Shown here piece after piece: positions 43,568 through 52,603 of a stretch of 53,910 bases of DNA; the stretch's first letter is position 1; every line of letters starts with the position of its first letter. The stretch spans positions 1-53,910 of the forward strand of contig NZ_CABUHK010000030.1 in NCBI RefSeq assembly GCF_902491285.1. The letters run 5' to 3'. A program made the translations under genes and the position numbers. The notes under the pieces are model-generated. The model saw nothing but the letters and a program-made list of their open reading frames with translations. It made no database searches and was not told the DNA's origin. Source of the DNA: an uncultured Bacteroides sp. (GTDB taxonomy: Bacteria > Bacteroidota > Bacteroidia > Bacteroidales > Bacteroidaceae).

Positions 43568-46420
43568 ATGCAAAAGTTATTATCCTTACCCCCTAACTTA
43601 ATCCATTGTTTTCACGAACTGGAAGAAGTGAATCACGCCGACTGGTTTTGTACGTCAGACCCTATTGGAAGCAAACTGGGTTCCGGCGGTGGAACTACCT
43701 GGCTGCTGCAAGCCTGCCATCAGGAATTCGCACCTCAGGATACTTTTAGCGACTGGATAGGGCGTGAGAAGAGAATACTGCTTCATGCAGGCGGACAAAG
43801 TCGCCGTCTGCCAAGTTACGGGCCTTCCGGTAAGATATTAACTCCCATTCCCATTTTCAGTTGGGAACGGGGACAAAAATTAGGACAGAATCTGCTGTCA
43901 TTACAGCTCCCATTATACGAAAGAATCATGAAGCAGACCCCCGCCGGGCTGAACACTTTGATAGCCAGCGGAGATGTGTATATCCGTTCGGAAAAGCCAT
44001 TGCAAGACATTCCCAATGTAGACGTCGTGTGCTACGGTCTTTGGGTGAACCCATCCCTGGCAACGCACCACGGTGTGTTTGTATCCGACCGGAAGCGCCC
44101 GGAAGTTCTTGACTTCATGTTGCAGAAACCCTCACTCGAAGAATTGGAGAGTTTATCCAAGACGCATCTTTTCCTGATGGACATCGGCATTTGGATACTG
44201 AGCGACCGTGCCGTGGAAGTATTGATGAAGCGTTCATTAAAAGAAGGGACGAACGATATTAATTATTATGATTTATATTCGGACTACGGACTGGCTTTGG
44301 GCGAGCACCCCAAAACAGAAGATAAAGAAATCAACCAACTGTCCGTAGCCATATTGCCTTTACCAGGCGGAGAATTTTATCACTATGGCACAAGCCATGA
44401 ACTGATTTCTTCCACACTGTCCATCCAAGATAAGGTACGCGACCAAAGAAAAATCATGCACCGGAAAGTAAAGCCCAATCCGGCCATTTTCATTCAGAAT
44501 TCCATCACGCAGATTTCTCTTTCTGCCGATAATGCCAACCTTTGGATTGAGAACAGCCATATAGGAGAAGGCTGGAAACTGGGGTCCCGCCAAATCATCA
44601 CCGGAGTACCAGAGAATCATTGGGACATTTGTCTGCCGGATGGTATCTGTGTGGATATTATTCCTGTCGGGGAACATGATTTCGTAGCCCGCCCATATGG
44701 ATTGGATGATGTATTCAAAGGAGCGTTGGAAAAAGCCACGACTACTTACCTCAATATCCCGTTCCCACAATGGATGGCAGAAAGAGGGATTACATGGAAC
44801 GACATAAAAGGCCGCACGGACGATTTGCAAGCAGCTTCCATTTTCCCAAAAGTCGCTTCCGTAGAAGAGCTGGGTATATTAGTACGCTGGATGACATCAG
44901 AGCCGCAACTGGAAGAAGGAAAAGAACTTTGGTTGAAAGCAGAAAAAGTTTCGGCTGATGAAATTTCGGCGGGCGCTAATCTTAAACGCCTTTATGCACA
45001 ACGCAGCAGTTTCCGCAAAGAAAATTGGAAAGGGCTGGCAACCAACTACGAAAAGAGTGTTTTCTATCAACTCGATTTACAGAACGCTGCCAATGAATTT
45101 GTACGTTTAGATTTAAATGTTCCTAATGCTCTGAAAGAGGATGCCGCACCAATGGTCCGGATACACAACCGGATGCTTCGTGCACGGATTATGAAGTTAC
45201 GTGGAGACGACTCCTGGCAAAAGGAAGAACAGGCAGCTTTCCAACTGCTTCGTGACGGTTTACTGGGAGTTATGCCGGAACGCAAAAACCGTCCTGTGCT
45301 CAGTGTCTATTCCGACCAAATCGTATGGGGACGCAGTCCCGTGCGGATTGATGTTGCCGGGGGATGGACAGATACTCCGCCCTATTCTCTCTATTCCGGC
45401 GGAAGTGTAGTTAATCTCGCCATCGAATTGAACGGGCAGCCACCATTACAGGTATATGTGAAACCCTGTAAAGAATATCACATCGTACTCCGCTCCATCG
45501 ACATGGGAGCAATGGAAATTATCAGGAATTATGAAGAACTGCAAGACTATAAGAAAGTCGGCTCTCCGTTCTCCATTCCCAAAGCAGCGCTTAGCCTGGC
45601 AGGCTTTGTACCAGCGTTCTCTGCTGAAATTTACGCCTCGTTGGAAGAGCATTTGAAAGCTTTCGGATCGGGAATAGAAATTACGCTATTGGCTGCCATC
45701 CCGGCAGGCTCCGGCTTGGGAACCAGTTCTATCCTGGCGTCCACCGTTCTCGGAGCTATCAATGATTTCTGCGGACTGGCATGGGACAAGAATGATATTT
45801 GCAGCTACACATTAGTATTAGAACAATTCCTGACCACAGGCGGTGGTTGGCAAGACCAATACGGCGGTGTATTCTCAGGCGTCAAACTGCTCCAATCCGA
45901 AGCCGGTTTTGAACAAAACCCTCTAGTACGCTGGCTACCCGACCAACTCTTTGTCCATCCCGATTATCGCGACTGCCACTTGCTATACTATACAGGAATC
46001 ACCCGCACGGCCAAAGGCATATTGGCCGAGATTGTCAGCTCCATGTTCCTCAATTCGGGTATGCATCTGAGCTTGTTGGCTGAAATGAAAGCACACGCCA
46101 TGGATATGAGCGAAGCTATTCTACGCGGCAATTTTAGTAGTTTCGCCAATTTGGTAGGCAAAACCTGGATACAAAACCAGGCATTGGACTGCGGCACGAA
46201 TCCACCGGCAGTAGCGGCTATTATCGAGATGATTAAGGATTATACATTAGGATACAAACTTCCCGGAGCAGGTGGGGGCGGTTACTTATACATGGTAGCC
46301 AAAGACCCGCAAGCGGCAGGACAAATCCGCCGGATACTGACGGAGCATGCTCCTAATCCTCGTGCCCGCTTCGTAGAAATGACGCTTTCCGAAAAAGGAC
46401 TCCAAGTCTCAAGAAGCTAA
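43568..46420 (+). CDS. fkp: Bifunctional L-fucokinase/GDP-L-fucose pyrophosphorylase
   Basis: The protein has 950 residues, matching the roughly 949 of the Bacteroides Fkp. The N-terminal pyrophosphorylase half carries RILLHAGGQSRRLPSYGPSGKILTPIPIF, a nucleotide-sugar-binding glycine/arginine loop. The C-terminal GHMP kinase has PVRIDVAGGWTDTPPYSLYSGGSVVNLAIELNG, the ATP loop IPAGSGLGTSSILAST and KLPGAGGGGYLYMVAKDP. The enzyme turns free L-fucose into fucose 1-phosphate and then GDP-fucose in the cytoplasm, which feeds capsule and O-glycan fucosylation in these bacteria. No fucose transporter or isomerase lies nearby. A terminator-like hairpin follows. Confidence 0.97.
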   Translation: MQKLLSLPPNLIHCFHELEEVNHADWFCTSDPIGSKLGSGGGTTWLLQACHQEFAPQDTFSDWIGREKRILLHAGGQSRRLPSYGPSGKILTPIPIFSWERGQKLGQNLLSLQLPLYERIMKQTPAGLNTLIASGDVYIRSEKPLQDIPNVDVVCYGLWVNPSLATHHGVFVSDRKRPEVLDFMLQKPSLEELESLSKTHLFLMDIGIWILSDRAVEVLMKRSLKEGTNDINYYDLYSDYGLALGEHPKTEDKEINQLSVAILPLPGGEFYHYGTSHELISSTLSIQDKVRDQRKIMHRKVKPNPAIFIQNSITQISLSADNANLWIENSHIGEGWKLGSRQIITGVPENHWDICLPDGICVDIIPVGEHDFVARPYGLDDVFKGALEKATTTYLNIPFPQWMAERGITWNDIKGRTDDLQAASIFPKVASVEELGILVRWMTSEPQLEEGKELWLKAEKVSADEISAGANLKRLYAQRSSFRKENWKGLATNYEKSVFYQLDLQNAANEFVRLDLNVPNALKEDAAPMVRIHNRMLRARIMKLRGDDSWQKEEQAAFQLLRDGLLGVMPERKNRPVLSVYSDQIVWGRSPVRIDVAGGWTDTPPYSLYSGGSVVNLAIELNGQPPLQVYVKPCKEYHIVLRSIDMGAMEIIRNYEELQDYKKVGSPFSIPKAALSLAGFVPAFSAEIYASLEEHLKAFGSGIEITLLAAIPAGSGLGTSSILASTVLGAINDFCGLAWDKNDICSYTLVLEQFLTTGGGWQDQYGGVFSGVKLLQSEAGFEQNPLVRWLPDQLFVHPDYRDCHLLYYTGITRTAKGILAEIVSSMFLNSGMHLSLLAEMKAHAMDMSEAILRGNFSSFANLVGKTWIQNQALDCGTNPPAVAAIIEMIKDYTLGYKLPGAGGGGYLYMVAKDPQAAGQIRRILTEHAPNPRARFVEMTLSEKGLQVSRS

Positions 46421-46433
46421 GAACCTCAAAAAA

Positions 46434-46476
46434 CAAGCTTGGGCATAGAATCCGATTTTCCGTCTATGTCCAAGCT
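46434..46476 (+). terminator. Hairpin after fkp
   Basis: AGCTTGGGCATAGA and TCTATGTCCAAGCT form a 13-pair stem with one mismatch around ATCCGATTTTCCG. No T run follows (CTAATTCTC), so termination is likely but not proved. Confidence 0.6.
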
Positions 46477-46500
46477 CTAATTCTCAAGCCTCAATTACTG

Positions 46501-46530
46501 TTGATATATAATGCAAAAGTTGTACATTTG
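46501..46530 (+). promoter_or_regulatory. Promoter of the small lipoprotein gene at 46602
   Basis: TACATTTG at 46523-46530 fits TAnnTTTG, with TTG at 46501-46503 and a 19-base spacer as the -33 element. The leader to the ATG is about 65 bases. Confidence 0.55.
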
Positions 46531-46601
46531 CAAACTTTATAAATAAAATCAAGCTTAACACAGTAAACAAAGAAAAAATATAAAACCTATAAAATACAAA
46601 T

Positions 46602-47027
46602 ATGAAATTACTTAAATTATTATTCGTTGTTCTGTTATTCTCTTGCAATAACGATTCAACAGAGACTCTGGAAACGGGAGAACCAAAACAAATTATCGTA
46701 GAAATGGAAAATCCTGATGCTACGGATATAATAGATGTCTCTGGTACTTATAATCTCGAGAAGAATAAAGAATACTGTGTTCGGGAAGATGGCAAGTATA
46801 AGATTTTTTTAGCCAAAGATTATTATACGGATGAAAAAGAAAAGGAACAGGAAATTCTTTTCTACTCCATTTTTGACGTAGCAAAGCAAGCCCCCGTCTA
46901 CTTTACCGAAAAAATAGACGTAGCCAAAAGACTTGAAAGGGAGTGGGAATATTATGATAAAAAAAACACTCCAGCAAACACTGATAAAAAACTAGTTTGT
47001 ACTTCTCGGATAAAAGAAGAAGAATAA
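46602..47027 (+). CDS. Small hypothetical lipoprotein
   Basis: The 141-residue protein starts with MKLLKLLFVVLLFSC (lipobox LFSC, Cys15) and NNDSTETLETGEPKQ. The rest is acidic and lysine-rich with FYSIFDVAKQAPVYFTEKIDVAKRLEREWEYYDKKN. It resembles no family I can name. It has a good promoter upstream and shares a hairpin with the convergent tRNA gene downstream. A+T-rich codon use suggests a poorly conserved accessory gene. Confidence 0.65.
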   Translation: MKLLKLLFVVLLFSCNNDSTETLETGEPKQIIVEMENPDATDIIDVSGTYNLEKNKEYCVREDGKYKIFLAKDYYTDEKEKEQEILFYSIFDVAKQAPVYFTEKIDVAKRLEREWEYYDKKNTPANTDKKLVCTSRIKEEE

Positions 47028-47089
47028 ATACATCATCACTTATATTTTTAGCAGATACCAGACAAGTACTGAAAACATCATAAAGAAAA

Positions 47090-47127
47090 ACCGCAACTAC
47101 TTCTTGATGAAGTTATTGCGGTTTTCT
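47090..47127 (-). terminator. Terminator of tRNA-Arg, shared with the convergent lipoprotein gene
   Basis: AAAACCGCAA...TTGCGGTTTT forms an outer ten-pair stem with an inner CTTC/GAAG pairing, ending in T runs on both strands. It lies five bases past the tRNA 3' end. Confidence 0.8.
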
Positions 47128-47131
47128 AATG

Positions 47132-47204
47132 TGACCCCGGTGCGATTCAAACGCACGACCTTCAGAACCGGAATCTGACGCTCTATTCACTAAGCTACGG
47201 GGCC
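47132..47204 (-). tRNA. tRNA-Arg (anticodon CCG)
   Basis: The minus strand folds as a 73-base tRNA: acceptor stem GGCCCCG/CGGGGTC with one G-T pair, D arm with AGTGAATAG, anticodon stem TCAGA/TCTGA with loop TTCCGGT (anticodon CCG, decoding CGG), and T arm GTGCG-TTTGAAT-CGCAC. The discriminator base is A and CCA is not encoded. A terminator follows directly. No integrase or duplicated 3' end is seen, so it is not used as an integration site here. Confidence 0.95.
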
Positions 47205-47392
47205 ATTCTTTTCAAATGCGATGGCAAAAGTATAAAAAAACTTCTCATTTTCCTAATGTTTCTTCTTTTTTTATACTTCTCATGTCACTTCTCATCATCC
47301 GGTCTCTATTATTTTGAAATGCTTTAGAGCACTTACTTTATCAATTTGACAATCTTTTAGAGAATATCCGTTACATATATCAATTTTATTCC

Positions 47393-47400
47393 TATCTTTG
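47393..47400 (+). promoter_or_regulatory. -7 box of asnA-ung
   Basis: TATCTTTG matches TAnnTTTG and lies 25 bases before the asnA ATG. The stretch 47205-47392 holds no gene that I see. Confidence 0.55.
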
Positions 47401-47425
47401 CCGACAATTAACATTCAACAAACCT

Positions 47426-48463
47426 ATGAGTTACTTGATAAAACCAAAGAACTATAACCCGCTACTCGACCTCAAACAGACCGAGCTGGGAATCAAACAA
47501 ATAAAAGAGTTCTTCCAGTTAAACTTATCATCCGAATTGCGCCTCCGACGTGTGACCGCCCCCCTGTTTGTGTTGAAAGGAATGGGTATCAATGATGACT
47601 TGAATGGAATAGAACGTCCTGTTTCTTTCCCTATCAAAGACCTGGGCGACGCACAAGCAGAAGTGGTTCATTCATTGGCTAAATGGAAAAGACTGACATT
47701 AGCCGATTACCATATCGAACCCGGATATGGCATTTATACAGACATGAACGCCATCCGCTCTGATGAAGAACTGGGCAACCTCCACTCCCTCTATGTAGAC
47801 CAATGGGACTGGGAACGTGTCATCACTAACGAAGACAGAAACATACACTTCCTGAAGGAAATCGTAAACCGCATCTATGCGGCCATGATCCGCACGGAAT
47901 ATATGGTATATGAAATGTATCCTCAAATCAAGCCATGCTTGCCACAGAAGCTACACTTCATTCACTCGGAAGAGTTACGCCAACTCTATCCCGACCTGGA
48001 ACCGAAATGCCGCGAACATGCTATCTGCAAAAAATACGGAGCTGTATTTATCATAGGTATAGGTTGCAAACTAAGTGACGGCAAGAAACATGACGGACGT
48101 GCACCGGACTATGATGACTACACAACAAAAGGCCTGAACGACCTTCCCGGACTCAACGGTGACCTGCTGTTGTGGGACGATGTGCTGCAACGCTCCATCG
48201 AACTGTCATCCATGGGTATCCGTGTAGACAAAGAAGCCCTGCAACGTCAGTTAAAAGAAGAGAAAGAAGAAAAAAGACTTGAACTTTATTTCCACAAGCG
48301 ACTGATGAACGACACCCTTCCATTATCTATCGGCGGTGGTATCGGACAATCCCGTTTGTGTATGTTCTACCTGCGCAAAGCCCATATCGGAGAAATACAA
48401 GCCAGCATCTGGCCCGAAGATATGCGCAAGGAATGTGCGGAACTTGAAATACATCTTATATAA
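47426..48463 (+). CDS. asnA: Aspartate-ammonia ligase (asparagine synthetase A)
   Basis: The 345-residue protein is of normal length for AsnA. It shows the class II synthetase-like fold with [31 protein letters not shown] at the N-terminus, [31 protein letters not shown], and near the end [33 protein letters not shown] (the ATP-binding arginine motif). It makes asparagine from aspartate, ammonia and ATP. The ung gene starts five bases later, so the two are cotranscribed. Confidence 0.97.
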   Translation: MSYLIKPKNYNPLLDLKQTELGIKQIKEFFQLNLSSELRLRRVTAPLFVLKGMGINDDLNGIERPVSFPIKDLGDAQAEVVHSLAKWKRLTLADYHIEPGYGIYTDMNAIRSDEELGNLHSLYVDQWDWERVITNEDRNIHFLKEIVNRIYAAMIRTEYMVYEMYPQIKPCLPQKLHFIHSEELRQLYPDLEPKCREHAICKKYGAVFIIGIGCKLSDGKKHDGRAPDYDDYTTKGLNDLPGLNGDLLLWDDVLQRSIELSSMGIRVDKEALQRQLKEEKEEKRLELYFHKRLMNDTLPLSIGGGIGQSRLCMFYLRKAHIGEIQASIWPEDMRKECAELEIHLI

Positions 48464-48468
48464 TTACT

Positions 48469-49131
48469 ATGAACGTACAGATTGAAGAAAGCTGGAAAAC
48501 ACATCTGGCACCCGAATTCGACAAAGACTACTTTCGCACACTGACCGATTTCGTCAAAAGCGAATATAGCCAATATCAGATATTCCCGCCGGGAAGACTG
48601 ATATTCAACGCTTTCAATCTTTGCCCTTTCGACAAAGTGAAAGTTGTAATCATCGGACAAGATCCTTACCACGGACCGGGACAGGCACACGGTCTCTGTT
48701 TTTCTGTGAACGACGGAGTCCCCTTCCCCCCTTCATTGGTGAACATCTTCAAAGAAATCAAAGCAGATATAGGCACTGACGCCCCCACAACGGGGAACCT
48801 GACACGTTGGGCGGAACAAGGTGTATTGCTACTCAACGCTACCTTGACCGTACGCGCCCACCAAGCAGGCTCACACCAAAACCGTGGTTGGGAAGCATTC
48901 ACCGACGCTGCCATCCGCGCTTTAGCAGAAGAAAAAGAAAACCTGGTATTTATCCTGTGGGGATCATATGCCCAAAAGAAAGGAGCATTTATCGACCGCA
49001 ACAAACACTTGGTACTTACTTCCGCTCATCCTTCTCCCCTTTCCGCCTACAATGGCTTCTTTGGAAACAAACATTTCAGTCGTGCAAACGATTATCTGAA
49101 AGCACACGGAAAAACTGAAATCACATGGTAA
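48469..49131 (+). CDS. ung: Uracil-DNA glycosylase, family 1
   Basis: The 220-residue protein is complete for Ung. It carries the catalytic water-activating motif [22 protein letters not shown] (Asp in GQDPYH), the Phe-stacking region [30 protein letters not shown] and the minor-groove intercalation loop [15 protein letters not shown], with its catalytic His. It removes uracil from DNA. It is cotranscribed with asnA; the pairing has no obvious functional meaning. Confidence 0.97.
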   Translation: MNVQIEESWKTHLAPEFDKDYFRTLTDFVKSEYSQYQIFPPGRLIFNAFNLCPFDKVKVVIIGQDPYHGPGQAHGLCFSVNDGVPFPPSLVNIFKEIKADIGTDAPTTGNLTRWAEQGVLLLNATLTVRAHQAGSHQNRGWEAFTDAAIRALAEEKENLVFILWGSYAQKKGAFIDRNKHLVLTSAHPSPLSAYNGFFGNKHFSRANDYLKAHGKTEITW

Positions 49132-49141
49132 TTGGATAAGT

Positions 49142-49175
49142 TGAGAATGGAAAACTTTCACTTTCCATTCTCAAC
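49142..49175 (+). terminator. Hairpin between ung and the convergent lptD-like gene
   Basis: TTGAGAATGGAAA and TTTCCATTCTCAA form a perfect 13-pair stem with an eight-base loop, between two converging genes. The T tract is missing, so it may act as a bidirectional terminator or mRNA end. Confidence 0.6.
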
Positions 49176-49192
49176 TCAACTCTCCACTTATT

Positions 49193-51907
49193 TTAGTACC
49201 ACTGAATATTGCTTTGTGTCTGACTTCTCTGCTCATACTTCAAATCCTGCAGGATACTTGCATTTGCACGGATTGTTACATTATAGTATTTCCAGCGTCC
49301 AAAAGGCGAAAGACTGGCCGACAGATTGAAACAGTGCAAGTCACGAGAGATAGTGCAGGAAGTCTGTGTAATCTCTTTTGCCTGGAAATCATATCCTGAG
49401 TTGAAAGATAAAGACCAGTTATTGGAAATCTTCACATTTCCGTTCGCATTAATATTATGCGTATAAGTATAAGGATATCGCATGGAATGACGATTGATAG
49501 GCTTCGTTCTATCTTCACGAATGTTAAACGAATAACTGAGACTTAATGACCAAGGCATTTTAAACACTTGATAACCATCCGAGTCTGCCTGTGCCTTTTC
49601 CACTTTCTTGGTTGCAGTACCATCTTCTCCGTCCGTTCCTTCCGCATCATCATCCTCGCCATCCCCTTTCTTTTTATCCTTGCCTTTCTCATCCTCTTTC
49701 GGGCCGAACCATTTCTTCCATGTATCATTGTTGAAAGTATAGTTGAAAGAAGAACCATAGCCCTGAAAACGTCCGAAACGTCCGTATGACCATTCCGTAC
49801 GGTTACTTGTCACCACATTACCATTTTTATCGAATGTATAGGCATAGGTAGCAAATTGGGCATTCATATTGAAGGTATAATTCTTGGTCAGCTTTAAACG
49901 TAGATTCATTGACAAATCACTCCACGGTCTTTCCTTGGCAGCCATATTATAAGACATATTCGCGCTCAAATCATCAATAAGACTAACCTTCTTGACCGTA
50001 TCTTTTTTCGCATCATAATACTTCATCTCCAAGTTATTAGCTATCGAGAAACTTACCGTTCCCGAGCCCTCACGCGAAGGCACGCCATAAGGCTGTCCGG
50101 TGAAAGGAGAATAATACTGTGTATTACCGTTATAATCCGTATATTCTTCCCAGTACTTGCTGAATCCCGGAGCACCACTTAAACTTACTTGCGGCGTGAA
50201 CACGTGACGAATCTGTATCTCCTTCTTCTTCGCAAAAAGCGGTTTATACATACCATATAACTTCGTACTCAAACTCAAGCTTGCCGAGTAATTGGATACA
50301 CGATAAAAACCATTGAGAGAATCGCCCGGCAATGATTCCAACTTGTGAGTATCCTCGTTGTAATGCTGATTGATTTTACGGGTGTACCAGCGTTCCGTAT
50401 AATTCACCGAAGGATTGACCTGCAAATATTTAAACAACGTGAAAGTGGCACTAATGGGAATATTATGATTCATCGCATTCTCCCATTCACTCAGTCCGGC
50501 TTTGAACAGACGGTCATCTTTCGTGCGGATACTGTTCGTCAAACGTCCTGAATAGCTGACAGAAATCTTTTCATACCAGCGTTCGGCTCCTGCCGCTTTC
50601 TTACGTTTGAAAGGGAACAGACGGCTTAATGTGATATTAAGGTCGGGCAACGTCACCGCAACCGAAGAGTCACGCATTGTCTGGGCGATATTGGTCGTTC
50701 CGGACAATGTCAGACCGATATCGGGAAAACTACGTGAGTAACTGATACTTGAAGTCTTGGTATTCTGCGTCAACAACTGAGAGTTATAAAGGTTGTTGAT
50801 ATTAGAACGTTCGTAACTACTGGTCGAGAAGTTCACACTGGCGGAGAAAGTACTGTTCGGGCTGGCTTTAGCATCCTGGCGATGGTTCCAGACCACCTTG
50901 AAGTCCTTGGCAACCGCATAATCCGGCATTCCCTTATCCCCCGTCTTGGTAATCTGATAGTCCGCCTGCAACGTACCGGAATATTTATAGCGCTTGTTAT
51001 AATTAGTCAGTCCGGAAAGTCTCCACGAACCTTTCGTAAAAATATCCCCTGTCATCTTCAAGTCCATAATGTCACTGATGGCAAAATAGTATCCCCCTTC
51101 GGCCAAACCGAAACCACGGCTGGAGTCGTCCATATAAGTCGGCATGATGAAACCGGAAGAATAACTGCTGGAGAACGGGAAGAAAAAGAACGGAACAGCC
51201 AACGGCAAAGGAACATCTTCCACCACCAGGTAGGCAGGCCCTGTCACCACATTCTTTTTAGGACGTACTTTCGCACGTGTCAATTGCATATAAAAGTGAG
51301 GATGATCGTGATGATCGCAGGTCGTATAGCGTCCGTGCTCCATAAAAATTTCATCATTTGCGCCTTTCTTGGCCTTACTACCGGTCACGTATCCTTCTCC
51401 CTGTTGGGTGACAATATCGGTGATTCCCGCTTTCTTAGTCTTGAAATTATAGCGGATAGTTTCCGTATCATAGGAAGTATCCCCTTCCTTAAATACCGGT
51501 TTACCTTTTTCCACTCCGGTGGAGTCCTTGATGCCATAGGCATGAACAGTACTGCTATCCAGATTCATCGAAATAACCTCGGCAGCCAGTTCGATATTCT
51601 GATAATTGACCTTTCCGCTACCGTAAAGTGTAGCAGACCCACCCAAAGTAAATACGGTGGAGTCGTTAGATTCATATACAACCGGTGCGTCAAGCGGTTG
51701 CTTCTTCTGAACGGGTGCGATGGAATCAATGCGTACCGTAACCGTATCTGCCTTCAATGAGTCATTCCCATTCAGGGAATCCTTCTGTGCAGTATTGGAC
51801 GTAATCATTCCTCTTCTTCGACGCTGAGACGTAGCCTCATCGGGAAGCATCAGTAAGACAATCAGCAGTATAAATGATATAAGTATTTTTGCTTTCAATG
51901 GCGCCAT
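49193..51907 (-). CDS. lptD: LptD-like LPS-assembly outer-membrane protein
   Basis: The 904-residue protein starts with a signal-like hydrophobic stretch (KILISFILLIVLLMLPDEATS). An OstA/LptA-like beta-jellyroll follows (about 75-200: GSATLYGSGKVNYQNIELAAEVISMNLDSSTVHAYGIKD..., KAGITDIVTQQGEGYVTGSKAKK). The large C-terminal barrel has PLPLAVPFFFFPFSSSYSSGFIMPTYMDDSSRGFGLAEGGYYFAISDIMDLKMTGDIFTKGSW, which is the LptD plug-to-barrel region. An acidic lysine-rich insert (KEDEKGKDKKKGDGEDDDAEG, about 735-765) is unusual for a barrel loop. The protein would insert lipopolysaccharide into the outer leaflet with LptE. Promoter box CAAAAGTA (minus TACTTTTG) lies at 51934-51941. Confidence 0.85.
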   Translation of the reverse strand: MAPLKAKILISFILLIVLLMLPDEATSQRRRRGMITSNTAQKDSLNGNDSLKADTVTVRIDSIAPVQKKQPLDAPVVYESNDSTVFTLGGSATLYGSGKVNYQNIELAAEVISMNLDSSTVHAYGIKDSTGVEKGKPVFKEGDTSYDTETIRYNFKTKKAGITDIVTQQGEGYVTGSKAKKGANDEIFMEHGRYTTCDHHDHPHFYMQLTRAKVRPKKNVVTGPAYLVVEDVPLPLAVPFFFFPFSSSYSSGFIMPTYMDDSSRGFGLAEGGYYFAISDIMDLKMTGDIFTKGSWRLSGLTNYNKRYKYSGTLQADYQITKTGDKGMPDYAVAKDFKVVWNHRQDAKASPNSTFSASVNFSTSSYERSNINNLYNSQLLTQNTKTSSISYSRSFPDIGLTLSGTTNIAQTMRDSSVAVTLPDLNITLSRLFPFKRKKAAGAERWYEKISVSYSGRLTNSIRTKDDRLFKAGLSEWENAMNHNIPISATFTLFKYLQVNPSVNYTERWYTRKINQHYNEDTHKLESLPGDSLNGFYRVSNYSASLSLSTKLYGMYKPLFAKKKEIQIRHVFTPQVSLSGAPGFSKYWEEYTDYNGNTQYYSPFTGQPYGVPSREGSGTVSFSIANNLEMKYYDAKKDTVKKVSLIDDLSANMSYNMAAKERPWSDLSMNLRLKLTKNYTFNMNAQFATYAYTFDKNGNVVTSNRTEWSYGRFGRFQGYGSSFNYTFNNDTWKKWFGPKEDEKGKDKKKGDGEDDDAEGTDGEDGTATKKVEKAQADSDGYQVFKMPWSLSLSYSFNIREDRTKPINRHSMRYPYTYTHNINANGNVKISNNWSLSFNSGYDFQAKEITQTSCTISRDLHCFNLSASLSPFGRWKYYNVTIRANASILQDLKYEQRSQTQSNIQWY

Positions 51908-51996
51908 TAACTAATAGTTTACGCTTGAAGTGGCAAAAGTACACAAACTTCACCAATAATGAGTCAGAATCTCCGTTATTTAATTATTTTTTAGTG

Positions 51997-52533
51997 CTAT
52001 AAAAAGAGAGAGCACCATCTGTCAAAGCGACTTAACCCCTCTTCTCCATATTTAGCAATACTTTTCCGTGCCTTTTCCACTGTCTTCTCTTCATCCAGAC
52101 GGGTCTTAGAAAAGAATTTATCGGCAAAACAAATCAACTGTTCTTCCATAGTGACAGGCAACATCTCACGGTGAGGAATGGGAAGCTGCTGGTCGATAAT
52201 ATCCTGCAAGGAAAGCCCTGCTCCCGTATGACGTTCGCAGACCAGCGCATGTTGCGGAAAGCCTTCCGCCCGCAAAATCTCAGCCCCCAAATATCCGTGG
52301 GCGATATAAGGATTCTCTCCAAAGCACTGAATGGCCGGAGCATCCGTCTGAAAAATGCCAATATCATGCAAGAGAGCAGCCTCTTTCACAAAACTCCGGT
52401 TTAAACGCAGTTCGGGATGCGCATCCAGTATTTTCATAGCTTTCCCCGATACGGAAAGACTGTGTATCACTAAAATCTGACGCTGTTCTGTGTTCTCCGG
52501 ATAATACTTATCAATGATTTCGTATGGATTCAT
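51997..52533 (-). CDS. HD-domain phosphohydrolase
   Basis: I start at the ATG at 52531-52533 (178 residues, MNPYEIIDKYYPENTEQ...), because the longer reading is hydrophobic and overlaps the divergent gene's promoter. The HD motif is at LLHDIGIFQTDAP, with an upstream histidine in VIHSLSVSGKAMKIL, and VCERHTGAGLS and CFADKFFSKT complete the metal-binding set. HD proteins hydrolyse nucleotides or phosphodiesters. The gene is divergent from the namZ-like gene, separated by 70 bases. Substrate unknown. Confidence 0.85.
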   Translation of the reverse strand: MNPYEIIDKYYPENTEQRQILVIHSLSVSGKAMKILDAHPELRLNRSFVKEAALLHDIGIFQTDAPAIQCFGENPYIAHGYLGAEILRAEGFPQHALVCERHTGAGLSLQDIIDQQLPIPHREMLPVTMEEQLICFADKFFSKTRLDEEKTVEKARKSIAKYGEEGLSRFDRWCSLFL

Positions 52534-52544
52534 ATGCTTGTTTT

Positions 52545-52576
52545 TTTGCTCTCTTGATGAGAAATTAATATTTTTG
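52545..52576 (+). promoter_or_regulatory. Promoter of the namZ-like gene
   Basis: TTTG (52545-52548), a 20-base spacer and TATTTTTG (52569-52576) fit the complete Bacteroidota -33/-7 consensus. The ATG follows 28 bases later. This is one of the best-formed promoters in the window. Confidence 0.7.
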
Positions 52577-52603
52577 TGCAATATTACAAAAAAAATTACC
52601 GAT

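Noticed and set aside
47132..47204. tRNA-Arg as an integration site for an island
   Set aside because: No integrase gene and no duplicated tRNA 3' end are present nearby.
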